A DNA stretch of 46,365 bases from Burkholderiaceae bacterium. GTDB taxonomy: Bacteria; Pseudomonadota; Gammaproteobacteria; Burkholderiales; Burkholderiaceae_B. The notes under the pieces were generated by a model that had not been told where the DNA came from, made no database searches, and saw nothing but the letters and a program-made list of their open reading frames with translations. The stretch covers positions 1 through 46,365 of the forward strand of contig JADZBO010000095.1 in assembly GCA_020851995.1 (NCBI GenBank), read 5' to 3'. The translations under genes and the position numbers were made by a program. Below are positions 8,473 through 17,915 of this stretch, piece by piece. Each line of letters begins with the position of its first letter. Position 1 is the stretch's first letter.

Positions 8473-10161
8473 ATGGGAAAAAAATTCGGCTCGGCCGATT
8501 TCTGAGTTGAAGAGCGAGGCACAGGGAATGGGGGCGTTCCAGCACTGGTTTCCAGACTCGGGAAGCCGCACGATGGCCCCCGAGTCCGTCCGCTTTTCGA
8601 CCGTGGGGGACACGGGCACCGGCATCCATCCACTCAAAGACAGCGAACTCAACCCGACATAGCGTGCCGACCCAAAACACGCCAGCGCGAATATCAGGGG
8701 TGCCAACCGGTGTGCGCCGGATAACCGGCTTATTGTGAGACGCCTTGTCAGCGGTTCGAGTTGCGCTGCAGCAAGATAACCGGAAAGCAGAAAAAAGAGC
8801 ACCAGCGCAGCGCCAAGAAAACGCACATCAGGCGCGGTCAGGAACCAGAACGCGAGCGCGGCGATCGTAGGAACATACAGAAGAAAGATTGCACGCTCAG
8901 CGTGGTCCGAACGGCTCCTGTACAGACAAATCAGATTGGCCAGCGTCAACACGAAGCCCGTTGCAAATAGCGCCAGCGTGCCCCCGCTCTGCCGTGCGAA
9001 CCACCCGCGGATCCAGGCGTTGCTCTGCAAGGCAGCATCGGACAGGTCGCCCCCGGGCAGCCTCGCCCAACTCTGGATCAGGGCCGTTTCCATCTGAGCC
9101 GTTCCGATCGGAACAGCCCACTCAAGTTGCCAGGCTCCAAACCAGGTTGCCGGGAAAAACGGCGCGCCTGACAGAATAAACCCGCGCGCCAGGTGGACAG
9201 CCCCCAATACTGCAGCAAAGATCACGACCCTCGGGGAGAACACCTGTCGGATCGCGTTCGCGCGCAGCAGTGTCACTGCCAGGATCACGATAACGCCCAA
9301 TACGAAGGCCGCGCTGCTGAACTTGGTGCAGAAAACTGCCACGCAAAGAATCAGCGCTCCCATTGCATTCCGTCGTGCGTCCGACGCATCTGCGGCGCAA
9401 GGCTGCAACGCACGAAACAGGAGCAGAAAAATGGCAACCTCAAGCAACGCGACGGCATTGTCCGGAGAGGGATTGACAGTCGATCCAGCCACAACTCCCA
9501 GAAACACCAATAATCCTGCGCCAAAAATCCACCGCCACCGCGCGGATTGCCCGAGCCCCGTCTCGATCAATGTCGCAAGCGTCAGGATCAGCAGGCAAAT
9601 ACCGCCCGCCGCATATCCCTTATTCCAGAATGGCGCCAGATTCATGAGCGCAAGGAAACCAAAATACGATTGATTGAGTGCCAGTCGCCAGTGCAGGTTA
9701 CCAATCCCGAACACGATCGGCTCTTCGTTCATCCACCGAATGCTCTGGAAGTGATAAAGACCAGAGTCGTAGTTGTTGGGCACGGCCATCGCACGCAGGC
9801 ACCAGGACAGCACCAAGAGGCCGAGCAGCACGGTCTGCCAGGGATAGCGCGCCGCCAGGCCAGCAGTGCGCTGCCACAGCGCATGGAACTCACCCCGACC
9901 TGCCGAGTCGCCCACGCACCCTGCCAGGCCAATGGCGCCGAGCAGCAAAGTGACTTTCCAGTCGATTGCGACGAACAGATGCAACGCTTCGACGACGCCC
10001 GCGACGGCACAATAGCCCAGCCATGCTGTTGCGGTGTCGGCGTGTGCCGGACGCTCGCACGCCAGTGCGCGCCAGGTCAGATTTCCCCAGCCAAGCAGAG
10101 CCACCAGTGTCAGGATGACGACGAGCCCGAGCGAGACGATGGCAGCCACGAGCGACAACAT
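8443..10161 (-). CDS. LIC_10190-type polytopic membrane protein
   Basis: A 572-residue integral membrane protein with many hydrophobic helices. Features I associate with the LIC_10190 membrane family are the YDSGLYHFQSIRWMNEEP region near residue 130, GNLHWRLALNQSYF shortly after, and a soluble tail with QCWNAPIPC near the C-terminus. The family is common in polysaccharide clusters and is thought to be glycosyltransferase-like, without established chemistry. The start overlaps the stop of the upstream GT2 gene by one base (10161), so it is the last gene of the long minus-strand run. The 3' end overlaps the convergent gene by 30 bases with no room for a separate terminator. Confidence 0.7.
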   Translation of the reverse strand: MLSLVAAIVSLGLVVILTLVALLGWGNLTWRALACERPAHADTATAWLGYCAVAGVVEALHLFVAIDWKVTLLLGAIGLAGCVGDSAGRGEFHALWQRTAGLAARYPWQTVLLGLLVLSWCLRAMAVPNNYDSGLYHFQSIRWMNEEPIVFGIGNLHWRLALNQSYFGFLALMNLAPFWNKGYAAGGICLLILTLATLIETGLGQSARWRWIFGAGLLVFLGVVAGSTVNPSPDNAVALLEVAIFLLLFRALQPCAADASDARRNAMGALILCVAVFCTKFSSAAFVLGVIVILAVTLLRANAIRQVFSPRVVIFAAVLGAVHLARGFILSGAPFFPATWFGAWQLEWAVPIGTAQMETALIQSWARLPGGDLSDAALQSNAWIRGWFARQSGGTLALFATGFVLTLANLICLYRSRSDHAERAIFLLYVPTIAALAFWFLTAPDVRFLGAALVLFFLLSGYLAAAQLEPLTRRLTISRLSGAHRLAPLIFALACFGSARYVGLSSLSLSGWMPVPVSPTVEKRTDSGAIVRLPESGNQCWNAPIPCASLFNSEIGRAEFFSHSMFFTIKPQ

Positions 10162-10922
10162 CAGGTCTGGCCCGGCAGATATCTTCCAAGCACCCGGCGT
10201 GCGCGTTCGACGCGCGTGCGCAACCGGTCAAAGGGACCGCGCTCCTTGCCGGTCAATTCAAGGAACAGCGCCTCTACCTCCTGATAGAACTTGGTTTCGA
10301 GTCGGCCGGACCCCGAAATCGAGTCGCTGTACAACCGAAACACAGCGACATCCTGGTGCAGTATTTCGTGGGTTGCTCCCACCACCAGAAAACGCAGGAA
10401 CAGTTCATAGTCCCAGCAGGTTCTGTTGCGAACATTGATTCCGCCGACACGCTTGAACAAATTCGAGGCAAAGAAGGTGCCTTGCTGAAACATCACCGCA
10501 TAGAGGTGCAGCATATTGTGTGTTGTCAGCGCATCCGTCCGGATTCTTGTGCGTGCGCCCGACTCGTCTTCGGTATAACCGCCACCCGTGATGAATACGG
10601 AGTCGTCATGCTGTTCAAAAAAGCGCGCGACTCCCGCGAGTGCACCTGGCAGCAGATAGTCATCTGAATTAATAAACCCGTAGATCCTTCCGGTGGCCCG
10701 GCTAAAGCCCCGCGCCAGGCCATCGGCCGGTCCATCGTCGGATTCGAACACCCGGATCAGACGATCGCCGTACGATTCAATGATCGCCCGACTGCCATCC
10801 GTACTGCCCGGGTCCACCACGATGTATTCGACTTCGCACCCGGTTTGCCCAAGCACGGAGTCAATACATTGGCGCAGGTATTTCTCCTGATTAAAGGAGA
10901 TGGTCACGATGGATATTTTCAT
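10161..10922 (-). CDS. Glycosyltransferase family 2
   Basis: A 253-residue GT-A enzyme. It opens with MKISIVTISFNQEKYLRQCI, the standard GT2 N-terminus, followed by VVDPGSTDGS (about 36-45) and the metal/donor motif INSDDY (about 89-94). The variant PGSTDGS, where many GT2 proteins have DGSTDGT, is common in WcaA-like colanic acid transferases. No membrane helix is seen. It would transfer one sugar from a nucleotide donor to the lipid-linked repeat on the cytoplasmic face. It overlaps the upstream GT4 gene by 4 bases and the downstream membrane gene by 1 base, so expression is coupled. Donor and linkage unknown. Confidence 0.88.
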   Translation of the reverse strand: MKISIVTISFNQEKYLRQCIDSVLGQTGCEVEYIVVDPGSTDGSRAIIESYGDRLIRVFESDDGPADGLARGFSRATGRIYGFINSDDYLLPGALAGVARFFEQHDDSVFITGGGYTEDESGARTRIRTDALTTHNMLHLYAVMFQQGTFFASNLFKRVGGINVRNRTCWDYELFLRFLVVGATHEILHQDVAVFRLYSDSISGSGRLETKFYQEVEALFLELTGKERGPFDRLRTRVERARRVLGRYLPGQT

Positions 10923-12076
10923 GCCGACCGCCCCGCGAATCTGTCATGGCAGCGGGCCACGAACCGCCAGGTCTGCGTCGCGCACGTCGCCCAGGAATAG
11001 GATCGCGCGAGCTCCCAGGCACGACAAGCCCGTTGCTGTCTGAGCGCAGGATCCTGCACAAGTCGATCGATGGCCGCGGCGATCGATGCGGGGTTCTCAG
11101 GGTCAAAATACTCGCCGCCATCCTGCAGGGTTTCCGGCAGGCTGCTTCGGTCTGAGCAGGCAATCGGAACGCCAGCAGCCATCGCCTCGAGCAGCGCAAT
11201 ACCGAAGGTTTCGCAACCTGATGCGAACAAAAAGATGTCAGTCTGCGCGACGCGACGCACGATTTCGTCGTGCGGGAGAAAAGCCTGTGTCTTGACGAAT
11301 GTTCGTTCCGGGTCGTGAATCGCCAGCTCATGATCCAGCAGGGCCTTCGCCCTGGCCCGGCCCACCCCGCCAACCAGCTCCAGCGTGATATCCAGCCCGC
11401 GCGCGCGCAACCCGGCGATCGGTCCGACCAGTTTCCAGTTGTACTTGTACTCAAACAGCGGCGACACATAGAGACAACGAATCGGTTCGCCCGGAACCAA
11501 AGGCCGGCCGACCTGCGGGCTTTCCTGCTTGAACCCGTCGCCGACGCCGTGAGGGATCACGGTGGTATCGGACAATCGTCCAGTGTGCCGCTGCACGAGT
11601 GCCTGCGAGTAGCGCGTCAGGAAAATGACCGAGTCGGCGAACCGGAAAACCCGCTTTTGTATTGCCGCCAGCACACGCAGGCGCCACCGCTCCTTGCTTT
11701 GGCCATACAGCGGCATGATGCGGTCTTCAAACGGCAAGAGGCTGTGGTTCAGCGTCACCATCGGCCTGAATCTGCACAGCGTGATGCCGTCCACGGCAAA
11801 CAGAATCTGGCACCCTGCCTTGCGGATCTCGCCAGCGAGCCGGGTGGCCTGCCACCATAAAAGTGCCGGAATCGACTTCTCATAGGCCGGCGGATTATGT
11901 TTGATGAGCCACGCCCGGTTCGGCAAAATGCCCAGCAGCTTACGCGAACCCCAGACGTGGATCTCGCGAATGCGGTGCACGGCAGGATCCGTAATATCAA
12001 GAATGCCAAGAAGATGCGCGAGGCCACCGCCGGAATCCAGCCGGGAGGCATCAATCGCGATGTTGAGATTATCCAT
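10919..12076 (-). CDS. Glycosyltransferase family 4 (GT-B)
   Basis: A 385-residue GT-B protein. The N-terminal domain begins with NIAIDASRLDSGGG, where the glycine loop meets acceptor and donor. The C-terminal domain carries the family signature FASGCETFGIALLEA with the E-X7-E pair, followed by AAGVPI and SSLPET. It is soluble or peripheral and would act on the cytoplasmic face. It overlaps both the GT2 gene downstream (4 bases) and the GT4 gene upstream (8 bases), consistent with ordered expression of transferases building one repeat unit. The sequence resembles mannosyl- and rhamnosyltransferases of O-antigen clusters, but the donor cannot be named. Confidence 0.87.
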   Translation of the reverse strand: MDNLNIAIDASRLDSGGGLAHLLGILDITDPAVHRIREIHVWGSRKLLGILPNRAWLIKHNPPAYEKSIPALLWWQATRLAGEIRKAGCQILFAVDGITLCRFRPMVTLNHSLLPFEDRIMPLYGQSKERWRLRVLAAIQKRVFRFADSVIFLTRYSQALVQRHTGRLSDTTVIPHGVGDGFKQESPQVGRPLVPGEPIRCLYVSPLFEYKYNWKLVGPIAGLRARGLDITLELVGGVGRARAKALLDHELAIHDPERTFVKTQAFLPHDEIVRRVAQTDIFLFASGCETFGIALLEAMAAGVPIACSDRSSLPETLQDGGEYFDPENPASIAAAIDRLVQDPALRQQRACRAWELARSYSWATCATQTWRFVARCHDRFAGRSA

Positions 12077-13148
12077 GCGGGATAGCCGACCTGAGCGCCG
12101 ACATCAGGCTCGCGGCGGCGATCTCGGGCGTCACGCTCGCGGCAAGACGGGCGCTCGATTCGCCCATCCGGACCAGTTGATCGTCCGTGCAGGATGACAT
12201 CAGGGACATTTTGTCCGCAAGATCTTGCGCCGAATCCTTAAAAAAAGTGAATCCGTTGTGGCCATCGATCAGGAACTGCGGACGCGCCCCGACGTGCTCA
12301 GAAAGGATCAGCGGTAGTCCGGCGCAGGCGAACTCGTGCACCACGACGCCCCAGGGCTCATCGCGACTGGCAAGGACGAAGGCGCCAGCCTCCCGGGCGC
12401 GCTGAACCAGCGTCTCCTGAGAAGAATATGGCGCAACAACAATATTGTCCTGACGTGCAAGTTCACTTTCCATTGGGCCGTTGCCCACGCAAGTGAGCGA
12501 CCAGTCGCCGCGATTGCGTGTTCTGTAGATCCGGAAGGCTTCCATCAGGAGATCGATTCCCTTGGACTGGGCAAATCGCCCAACGTAGAGAAACTGCTTC
12601 GGATACTGACGGCGTTTCTCGTCGCTGAGTGCGCGTGCTGCGTCGTGAAAAAGGTCGGAATTTCCGGAAAGCAGATTGCAAAGGATCTCGGTCTTGTGGA
12701 ATCCGATGCGCCTGGCGAATTCGTACTGCATCGGCCCGGGAACCCACGCGTGGGAAAAGCAATGTTTCCTGAGCTGCCAGTGCACCCATTTTGCAACGAT
12801 TTGCTGACGCAGCGATCCCGTCCACTGGCTGTCCATTCCGGTCACGATGATCGAGCCTTGCGCCTTGAGGGCACGCGCCACCGGCAGGTAGCCGCGATCC
12901 ATCCAGCCGGACACGTAGACCAGTTGGGGCTTGAGCTCCAGAGCGAAAGCCATCAGTTGCCGTTCATCGAAAGCTGAACGCTCGTGGAATCGGACGCCTG
13001 GCATGTCGGCCGGGGTGAACGGGGTGAGCTTGTCGCGGTTCCAACGGATCACATCGACCAAAGCCCCATGTGAGGACGCAAGCCTGGCGAGCACCGGCAG
13101 GTTATGACTCTGGATTTCCGAATAGAGGTAAAGGATTTGCGTGCGCAT
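12069..13148 (-). CDS. Glycosyltransferase family 4 (GT-B)
   Basis: A 359-residue protein with a GT-B layout. The N-terminal half has QILYLYSEIQSHN and VYVSGWMDRGY; the C-terminal half starts around FLYVGRFAQSKGIDLLMEA and ends with the donor signature LASRDEPWGVVVHEFACAG, containing E-X7-E. GRF-x-x-x-KG is the usual diphosphate-binding region of GT4. The gene is 11 bases downstream of the next GT4 gene and overlaps the following one by 8 bases. It is only moderately similar to its two GT4 neighbours, so it is probably not a recent duplicate but a transferase for a different residue of the repeat. Confidence 0.86.
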   Translation of the reverse strand: MRTQILYLYSEIQSHNLPVLARLASSHGALVDVIRWNRDKLTPFTPADMPGVRFHERSAFDERQLMAFALELKPQLVYVSGWMDRGYLPVARALKAQGSIIVTGMDSQWTGSLRQQIVAKWVHWQLRKHCFSHAWVPGPMQYEFARRIGFHKTEILCNLLSGNSDLFHDAARALSDEKRRQYPKQFLYVGRFAQSKGIDLLMEAFRIYRTRNRGDWSLTCVGNGPMESELARQDNIVVAPYSSQETLVQRAREAGAFVLASRDEPWGVVVHEFACAGLPLILSEHVGARPQFLIDGHNGFTFFKDSAQDLADKMSLMSSCTDDQLVRMGESSARLAASVTPEIAAASLMSALRSAIPHG

Positions 13149-13159
13149 GGACGGAAAGT

Positions 13160-14329
13160 TTAAGCGTTAACCAACGATCGATAAACGTCCAGATGCCCCT
13201 GTGCGCAGCGTCCCCAGGTAAAAAGTGCAGCGCGCTGGCGGCCCGCGGCCATCAGCGCAGTGGTCCTTGCGGACGAATAGACGACGGCTTCGATCGCGCG
13301 CGCGATGCTCTCGGGATGATCCGGATTGAAGTATTCGCCGGCATCACCCACGACCTCGGGAATCGAGCTGCGGTCGCTGCAAATGACCGGGCACCCCAGC
13401 GTCATGGCTTCCAGGGGAGGTAGCCCGAATCCCTCATAGGTTGAGGGATAGATGAACGCGGCGGCGGCCCGGTAAAGGCGCGCAAGAGCCTGATCATCCC
13501 CCGCCTGTTGCCTGACTTGCCCTTCGCGGAACCCAATCTCCCTGATCTGCGCCTGTTCATGCGCCGAAAATGCACCGCCGCCAAAAGCAACCACATCAAA
13601 GTCACCGGACAGGCGAGAGGACAACGCGATAGCCCGCAGCATCGAGTCGAAGTTCTTGTATCCCTCGCGCAGACCGACGTAAAGCAGAAACGGCCTTTTT
13701 GCCCGGGGTCTGGCTCCGGTAGCGTCGTTCGCTTCGGTCCCGTCGTTCGCTTCGGTCTCATCGTTCGCTTCGGTCTCATCGCTGGCTTGCGGCAGGCTGT
13801 CGCAGCCGAGATGCACGACCGACACCTTGTCGGGCTCTATGCCGAAAATCCCGATCAAATCCTGCCGAGTGCACTCTGAAATACAAATGATCCGATCCGC
13901 TCGCGTCACGGCCGAATACTTCGCCGTCAAACGCAGCGCACCTGGGGCAACACCGCGAGCTTGCGATTCAAGCTCGGGGATCATATCGAAGACCGTCAGA
14001 ACGACCGGGCACCCCGGAGGCACGACCGACTTTGGCGAAAAGTAGGTCTCGTGCACGAGATCCGGGTGCCAGTTGCGCACCTGCCTGCGGCTCAGCCACC
14101 GGTTAAGCGCAACGACCGCCTCAGCGGTCCTGGGCGGGTAGGATTTCAGGTAGGTTCCATGCACCAGAGCGCCGGAAACCTGCGCAAGGTATTGATTACG
14201 ATAGAGCGGCGCAAAGACGCCAACCGTTTCCTCAAACCCATGCAGCTCATCGACCAACCGGCAAAAATAGCGGGAAATACCGCCAGCGCTTTGGCGGCTA
14301 AAGGCCTGGTAGTCGAATGCGATGCGCAT
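13160..14329 (-). CDS. Glycosyltransferase family 4 with an internal acidic repeat
   Basis: A 389-residue GT-B enzyme from ATG 14327-14329. MRIAFDYQAFSRQSAGGISRY is typical of WbaZ/mannosyltransferase-like GT4 proteins; PSTYEGFGLPPLEAMTLG near the C-terminus is the donor site with E-X7-E, followed by CSDRSSIPEVVG. Between the two domains lies a low-complexity linker of repeated DETEAN-type hexapeptides (near residues 185-204), encoded by an 18-bp tandem repeat. The linker sits just before the strand FLLYVGLREGYKN that starts the C-terminal domain, so it should be tolerated as a flexible hinge. Its start is directly next to the stop of the upstream HlpA-like gene. Confidence 0.87.
   Translation of the reverse strand: MRIAFDYQAFSRQSAGGISRYFCRLVDELHGFEETVGVFAPLYRNQYLAQVSGALVHGTYLKSYPPRTAEAVVALNRWLSRRQVRNWHPDLVHETYFSPKSVVPPGCPVVLTVFDMIPELESQARGVAPGALRLTAKYSAVTRADRIICISECTRQDLIGIFGIEPDKVSVVHLGCDSLPQASDETEANDETEANDGTEANDATGARPRAKRPFLLYVGLREGYKNFDSMLRAIALSSRLSGDFDVVAFGGGAFSAHEQAQIREIGFREGQVRQQAGDDQALARLYRAAAAFIYPSTYEGFGLPPLEAMTLGCPVICSDRSSIPEVVGDAGEYFNPDHPESIARAIEAVVYSSARTTALMAAGRQRAALFTWGRCAQGHLDVYRSLVNA
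13724..13777. repeat. In-frame 18-bp tandem repeat inside a GT4 gene
   Basis: Three near-identical 18-base units (13724-13741, 13742-13759, 13760-13777) built on GTCGTTCGCTTCGGTCYC (first base A in the third unit), with a degenerate fourth unit to about 13795. On the coding (minus) strand each unit encodes a hexapeptide of the form DETEAN. Because 18 is a multiple of three, copy-number change would lengthen or shorten the linker without a frameshift. Confidence 0.85.
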
Positions 14330-15253
14330 TCAGTGCGCGAACCCGAGTCTTCTGGCGACCCTGCGCCACTGTCGGCGGGCAAAGGACGGTGCCAGCTGGT
14401 CGCTGGCGATGAAGCGATCCGCATCGGTGTCCTGCAGGACAAAATCCGGATGTTTCAGCGGGAATTCGATCGGCGAGGTCGGCATATTGGCGTGCGCGCC
14501 TTCGACGTGGGTGTGGGTTGCGTCGGGCCCGAAGCCGATGTTGGAAATCAGATTCACATTGGGCGCAACCTGTAGCAGCCCGTTGACCAGCGCCGTGAAC
14601 GTCCAGGAACAGTCCCAGGTATCGAGTTTGCCATCAAAAACCAGCTGAAACGAGGTCCGCCAGTAATCGCGCTCGCCTTGCGTCTCGAACAAACGATCCA
14701 GCCAGCCCTGATCCCGAAACGCAGGCCAGCGCGTAATTTCCCGGTCATAAAGACTCCAGGCCCGCCGCCAGCTGGCCCAGCCCCAGATATGGGTGTACCG
14801 GGAAAAATAGTAGCTCCCTTCGCCGCGCTTGCGCCCGAACTGGAGATTGCCGCCCGAGATCATCCCGACGCGAGGATTGTCGCGGTAGCGCACCAGCATT
14901 TCCTCGCAATACCTGAAAAAACTCGGCTCGGGCAGGCAATCGTCTTCAAGGATGATCGCCTCTTCGACTTGCTGAAATATCCAGTCAATGCCCGAAGCCA
15001 CGCGCATTTTGCAGCCAAGATTCACTTCAGAATAGTTGGTCAGCACCTCGCAATCCCAGTCGACGCGATCAATCACTGCGCGTGTTTGCGCGCAGCGCTG
15101 CGCCTCGCCCGCGCGACCGACACGGGGACCATCGGCAACGACCAGCAGCTTCGGTGGGCGTGCCCTGGCAATTTCATTGAAGACCCGTTCGGTCGTTTCC
15201 GGCCGATTGAAAATCAGAAACGCAACCGGAGTATTTAGCTTGAATTCAGACAT
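14330..15253 (-). CDS. HlpA-like GT-A glycosyltransferase (copy 1)
   Basis: A 307-residue protein of the HlpA/nucleotide-diphospho-sugar transferase group. It begins NTPVAFLIFNRPETTERVF, a hallmark of the family; then VVADGPR, the metal site ILEDDCLP (about residues 98-105), SYYFSRYTHIWGWASWRRAW, and VNLISNIGFGPDATHT near the C-terminus. It is predicted to be cytoplasmic. Two further paralogues in this window (21164-22174 and 29345-30292) share all of these blocks, so at least three related linkages or acceptors are likely. It lies within the minus-strand run, 12 bases after the upstream gene and directly abutting the GT4 downstream. Donor unknown. Confidence 0.8.
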   Translation of the reverse strand: MSEFKLNTPVAFLIFNRPETTERVFNEIARARPPKLLVVADGPRVGRAGEAQRCAQTRAVIDRVDWDCEVLTNYSEVNLGCKMRVASGIDWIFQQVEEAIILEDDCLPEPSFFRYCEEMLVRYRDNPRVGMISGGNLQFGRKRGEGSYYFSRYTHIWGWASWRRAWSLYDREITRWPAFRDQGWLDRLFETQGERDYWRTSFQLVFDGKLDTWDCSWTFTALVNGLLQVAPNVNLISNIGFGPDATHTHVEGAHANMPTSPIEFPLKHPDFVLQDTDADRFIASDQLAPSFARRQWRRVARRLGFAH

Positions 15254-15265
15254 TGAGAAGGCGGC

Positions 15266-16645
15266 TCAGTTAGCGATGCACTGCTTCAGAAACGACGTCA
15301 GCGTCTGTTGCATGACCGCCTCGCTGATCTCGTCCCGATAACGTTGAAAGCTGGACTTCAATCCCTCAATACCCTCGATCTTCTCCAGAGCTTCAACCAT
15401 CGCTAGTGTATCGTCCGGGCCCACGGCCATGCCAATGCCGTAGCGTCGGACGCGATCGCCCATCAGACAATCGCTTGCGACCAGGATCGGCTTTTCGAAA
15501 TAGGCAGCCTTCGACAGCATATTGCTGCTGCGAAAGAAATCGCGATAGACCGCGAAGATCACTGCCGACATCGCGATGATTTCGTTGAATGACCGTTCGT
15601 CTGGCAGATAGGTGGGTTCGATGTACAGGTTGGCGGGGAGAGATTTGACAGTCTGTTCCAGCGCGGCCGCATCGCGTGGCGTCAGATTGTGCCAGTTGAT
15701 GCGCCCGATCTGGACAAAAAACCACTTGTGTGGATCAGCACGGGCTATCAGCTCGTACCACCGTTCGAGATTTTTCTGCTTGCCGATCGAACCGCCCATG
15801 AACACAATTTTGCGCCCGGCTGCAGCACGCGCGATGCGCAGCGACAAGGGGCTCGGGCTCTCAGGTAGCGAGGTGTCGGCGATATCCGGCAGGTACGCAA
15901 CACGCTTTCCAGGCAGCGTTGTCCGGTAACGTGCAGCGATCGCCTCGTCAAGAAGCAGTGTTCCACAGCATGAGGCCAGGGCACAATAGGCGTGGGTAGG
16001 CTCGTCGGGAGCCGTAATATAGAGCGCCGACCACGGTACGCCTTCGTCAAATCCGAATTCACGCCAGCTATGCGCATCGGTTCGATAGGCGTCGATGTAC
16101 ATATTCAGTACGCAGGCGATCTGACCCGGATGGCTGGCAATGACGGCATTGACCTGATCGCGGAATTCATTCGGGGAAAGCAAATACGGCGCTGGGCTGG
16201 TGGCATTTTTTGCACGACCTCTTGCGCGGCGGTAACCCTTGTGCAACAGCTTTGCAGCGCCCGCAAGGCAGAAGCTCGTGTGGATATGCAGCCAGGCAGC
16301 AATACGCCCCGCCAGCCGATCCGGTTCGCGCAAGCGCCAGTTGCGCTGAAAGCGCAGCGCGTGCCAGTGCGCGTTCTGGTCGACCCAGATACCACGCAGC
16401 CGGGCAACCAGCCGACGGTCGGACACGGAGGAAGTTGCCCACGCAGTGCGTACGATCAACAGGTTCTGGCCAGGTCTGATCCCCTGCGCTGCCAATTTCC
16501 GGACAATGCCTTCCGGGTCTGTCGTCATGGCAATGACTGGCTGCCCGGCCGCCAGCAGAAGTCTCACGAACAGCACGTGCCACGAATCCAGATGCCCCTC
16601 GTTCGAGATGGGGTTGTAGAGGACGACGTAGCCGGGCTCTTTCAT
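15266..16645 (-). CDS. Unclassified GT-B-like protein (paralogue A)
   Basis: A 459-residue protein from ATG 16643-16645. The frame stays open upstream into the neighbouring gene, but this start aligns with the paralogue at 17912-19174 and lies just after the GT4 stop. Shared blocks are VLYNPISNEGHLDSWHVLF at the start, a middle region around IVFMGGSIGKQKNLERW, FVQIG, LPDERSFNEI and, near the end, IFAVYRDFFRSSNMLSKAA then EKPILVA. The overall plan (two Rossmann-like halves, a late EKPILVA strand and a closing helix) looks like GT-B, but I know no named family with these motifs. A role as a transferase adding one residue of the repeat is inferred from context. Confidence 0.6.
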   Translation of the reverse strand: MKEPGYVVLYNPISNEGHLDSWHVLFVRLLLAAGQPVIAMTTDPEGIVRKLAAQGIRPGQNLLIVRTAWATSSVSDRRLVARLRGIWVDQNAHWHALRFQRNWRLREPDRLAGRIAAWLHIHTSFCLAGAAKLLHKGYRRARGRAKNATSPAPYLLSPNEFRDQVNAVIASHPGQIACVLNMYIDAYRTDAHSWREFGFDEGVPWSALYITAPDEPTHAYCALASCCGTLLLDEAIAARYRTTLPGKRVAYLPDIADTSLPESPSPLSLRIARAAAGRKIVFMGGSIGKQKNLERWYELIARADPHKWFFVQIGRINWHNLTPRDAAALEQTVKSLPANLYIEPTYLPDERSFNEIIAMSAVIFAVYRDFFRSSNMLSKAAYFEKPILVASDCLMGDRVRRYGIGMAVGPDDTLAMVEALEKIEGIEGLKSSFQRYRDEISEAVMQQTLTSFLKQCIAN

Positions 16646-16655
16646 CGGTGAGGTC

Positions 16656-17915
16656 TCAGCGTCGGGCGAAGGCGCCATCGTAAACCGAAAGGTACTGCGC
16701 CGCGACGACTTGTGGCGAGTACTTTGCCAGCGCTGACACGCGCGCAGCCCCCGACAACGACGACCACCTCGCCTGATCGCCCAGGACCCACAGCACGCCC
16801 TGCGCCAGATCGTGTGTATCGAACGGCGACGCCAGCCAGCCAGTTTCACCTGGAGTCACGATATCGGGAAGCCCGCCGATGGCGAACGCCACGACAGGCG
16901 TTCCGCACGCATGGGATTCGATGGCGGTGTTTGGCAGATTGTCCTGGCGCGACGGCACCACCGTGACATCCGCCGCACTGTAGAGCATGGCCAGCGTGTG
17001 ATCGTCCCGGACTGAGCCGAGCCAGTGCACGGGGCAAGGCCAGTCGCCCGGGATTGCCGGCCGATTCTGGCCAAAGACCAGCAATTCAGCCTTTCCCGGG
17101 GCGACGGCGCTGACCTCTTCCATGCACTTGCGCAGCAGATCTTCCCCCTTGAGATGCGGCATGCCACCAGCCGATCCCGCAAGCACGAACTGCTTGTTCG
17201 GGTCGAGTCCCAGTGACATGCGCGCGAATCGTTGCGGAATGGGTCGCCACAGCTCGGTCATTTCAAGTGGATTAGGGATGACATGCACCGGAGAATTTCG
17301 AAACAGCACGCTCTCTCGTGCGCAGCGCGCCATCCAGCGTCCCGGTGTCACGATGGTGAATGTCTGCTCGGCCCAAGCCCTGCGTTTGGTCTCCCAGGCG
17401 ATCCGGTTCAGATCCGGTCCACCTTCGCCGGGCGGTCGATTGCCCGGAAGATAGCCAAGACGAAACCGGGCATGCGCGTCGTCGGCGACCACGTGCTCGC
17501 CACCACAAAAAGCCCACATATCATGCAATGTCCACACCAGCGGCTTTCTGAGTCGACCGATATCGCTGATCGACAGGAGCTTGGCAATCCAGTGAAGATT
17601 CAGCACATCGGCATCGGACGCGTTGAGCTCGTCAACGAGGCCCGCGCTCTCCTGGCCGAATGAATGCATGATCAGATTGTCGGTGCGGAATTTCCGGAGC
17701 GCGCGATCGCGCAGCATGCGCTCGACCCTGGAGCGGACCCGTTGGGCGAACTGGCGCGGCGGGACGCCATCGAAAACCAGATCGTTCGGGGTCTCGCGAT
17801 TCAGCACCCGCATTCGGCTTTCAACTCCCGTCAGGGACAAGGCGACATGCAATCGGTAGGCGGAGCGTGATGCCCCGCCGGTATTGTCGTCCCGCGAAAT
17901 TTGCCAGACCTTCAT
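16656..17915 (-). CDS. Glycosyltransferase family 4 (WcaC-like)
   Basis: A 419-residue GT-B protein. It opens MKVWQISRDDNTGGASRSAY, with the glycine-rich loop usual in WcaC-type colanic acid transferases, and contains LNLHWIAKLLS and WTLHDMWAFCGGEH, both typical of that group. The C-terminal site is VPSRQDNLPNTAIESHACG, followed by GTPVVAFAIGGLPDIV; here Asp stands where many GT4 proteins have the first Glu of E-X7-E, as is common in this subfamily. It overlaps the upstream paralogue-B gene by 4 bases (17912-17915) and is followed after 10 bases by paralogue A, so it is sandwiched between two members of the same unclassified family. Confidence 0.86.
   Translation of the reverse strand: MKVWQISRDDNTGGASRSAYRLHVALSLTGVESRMRVLNRETPNDLVFDGVPPRQFAQRVRSRVERMLRDRALRKFRTDNLIMHSFGQESAGLVDELNASDADVLNLHWIAKLLSISDIGRLRKPLVWTLHDMWAFCGGEHVVADDAHARFRLGYLPGNRPPGEGGPDLNRIAWETKRRAWAEQTFTIVTPGRWMARCARESVLFRNSPVHVIPNPLEMTELWRPIPQRFARMSLGLDPNKQFVLAGSAGGMPHLKGEDLLRKCMEEVSAVAPGKAELLVFGQNRPAIPGDWPCPVHWLGSVRDDHTLAMLYSAADVTVVPSRQDNLPNTAIESHACGTPVVAFAIGGLPDIVTPGETGWLASPFDTHDLAQGVLWVLGDQARWSSLSGAARVSALAKYSPQVVAAQYLSVYDGAFARR

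Noticed and set aside
9547..10284. 245-residue plus-strand open frame opposite the LIC_10190-type and GT2 genes
   Set aside because: It is the mirror of GC-rich real genes, is full of Gln, Arg and Pro, has no family motif and crosses a gene boundary.
16646..16849. Upstream extension of paralogue A
   Set aside because: The added residues are Arg/Cys-rich shadow of the GT4 gene, and the other paralogue has no counterpart.
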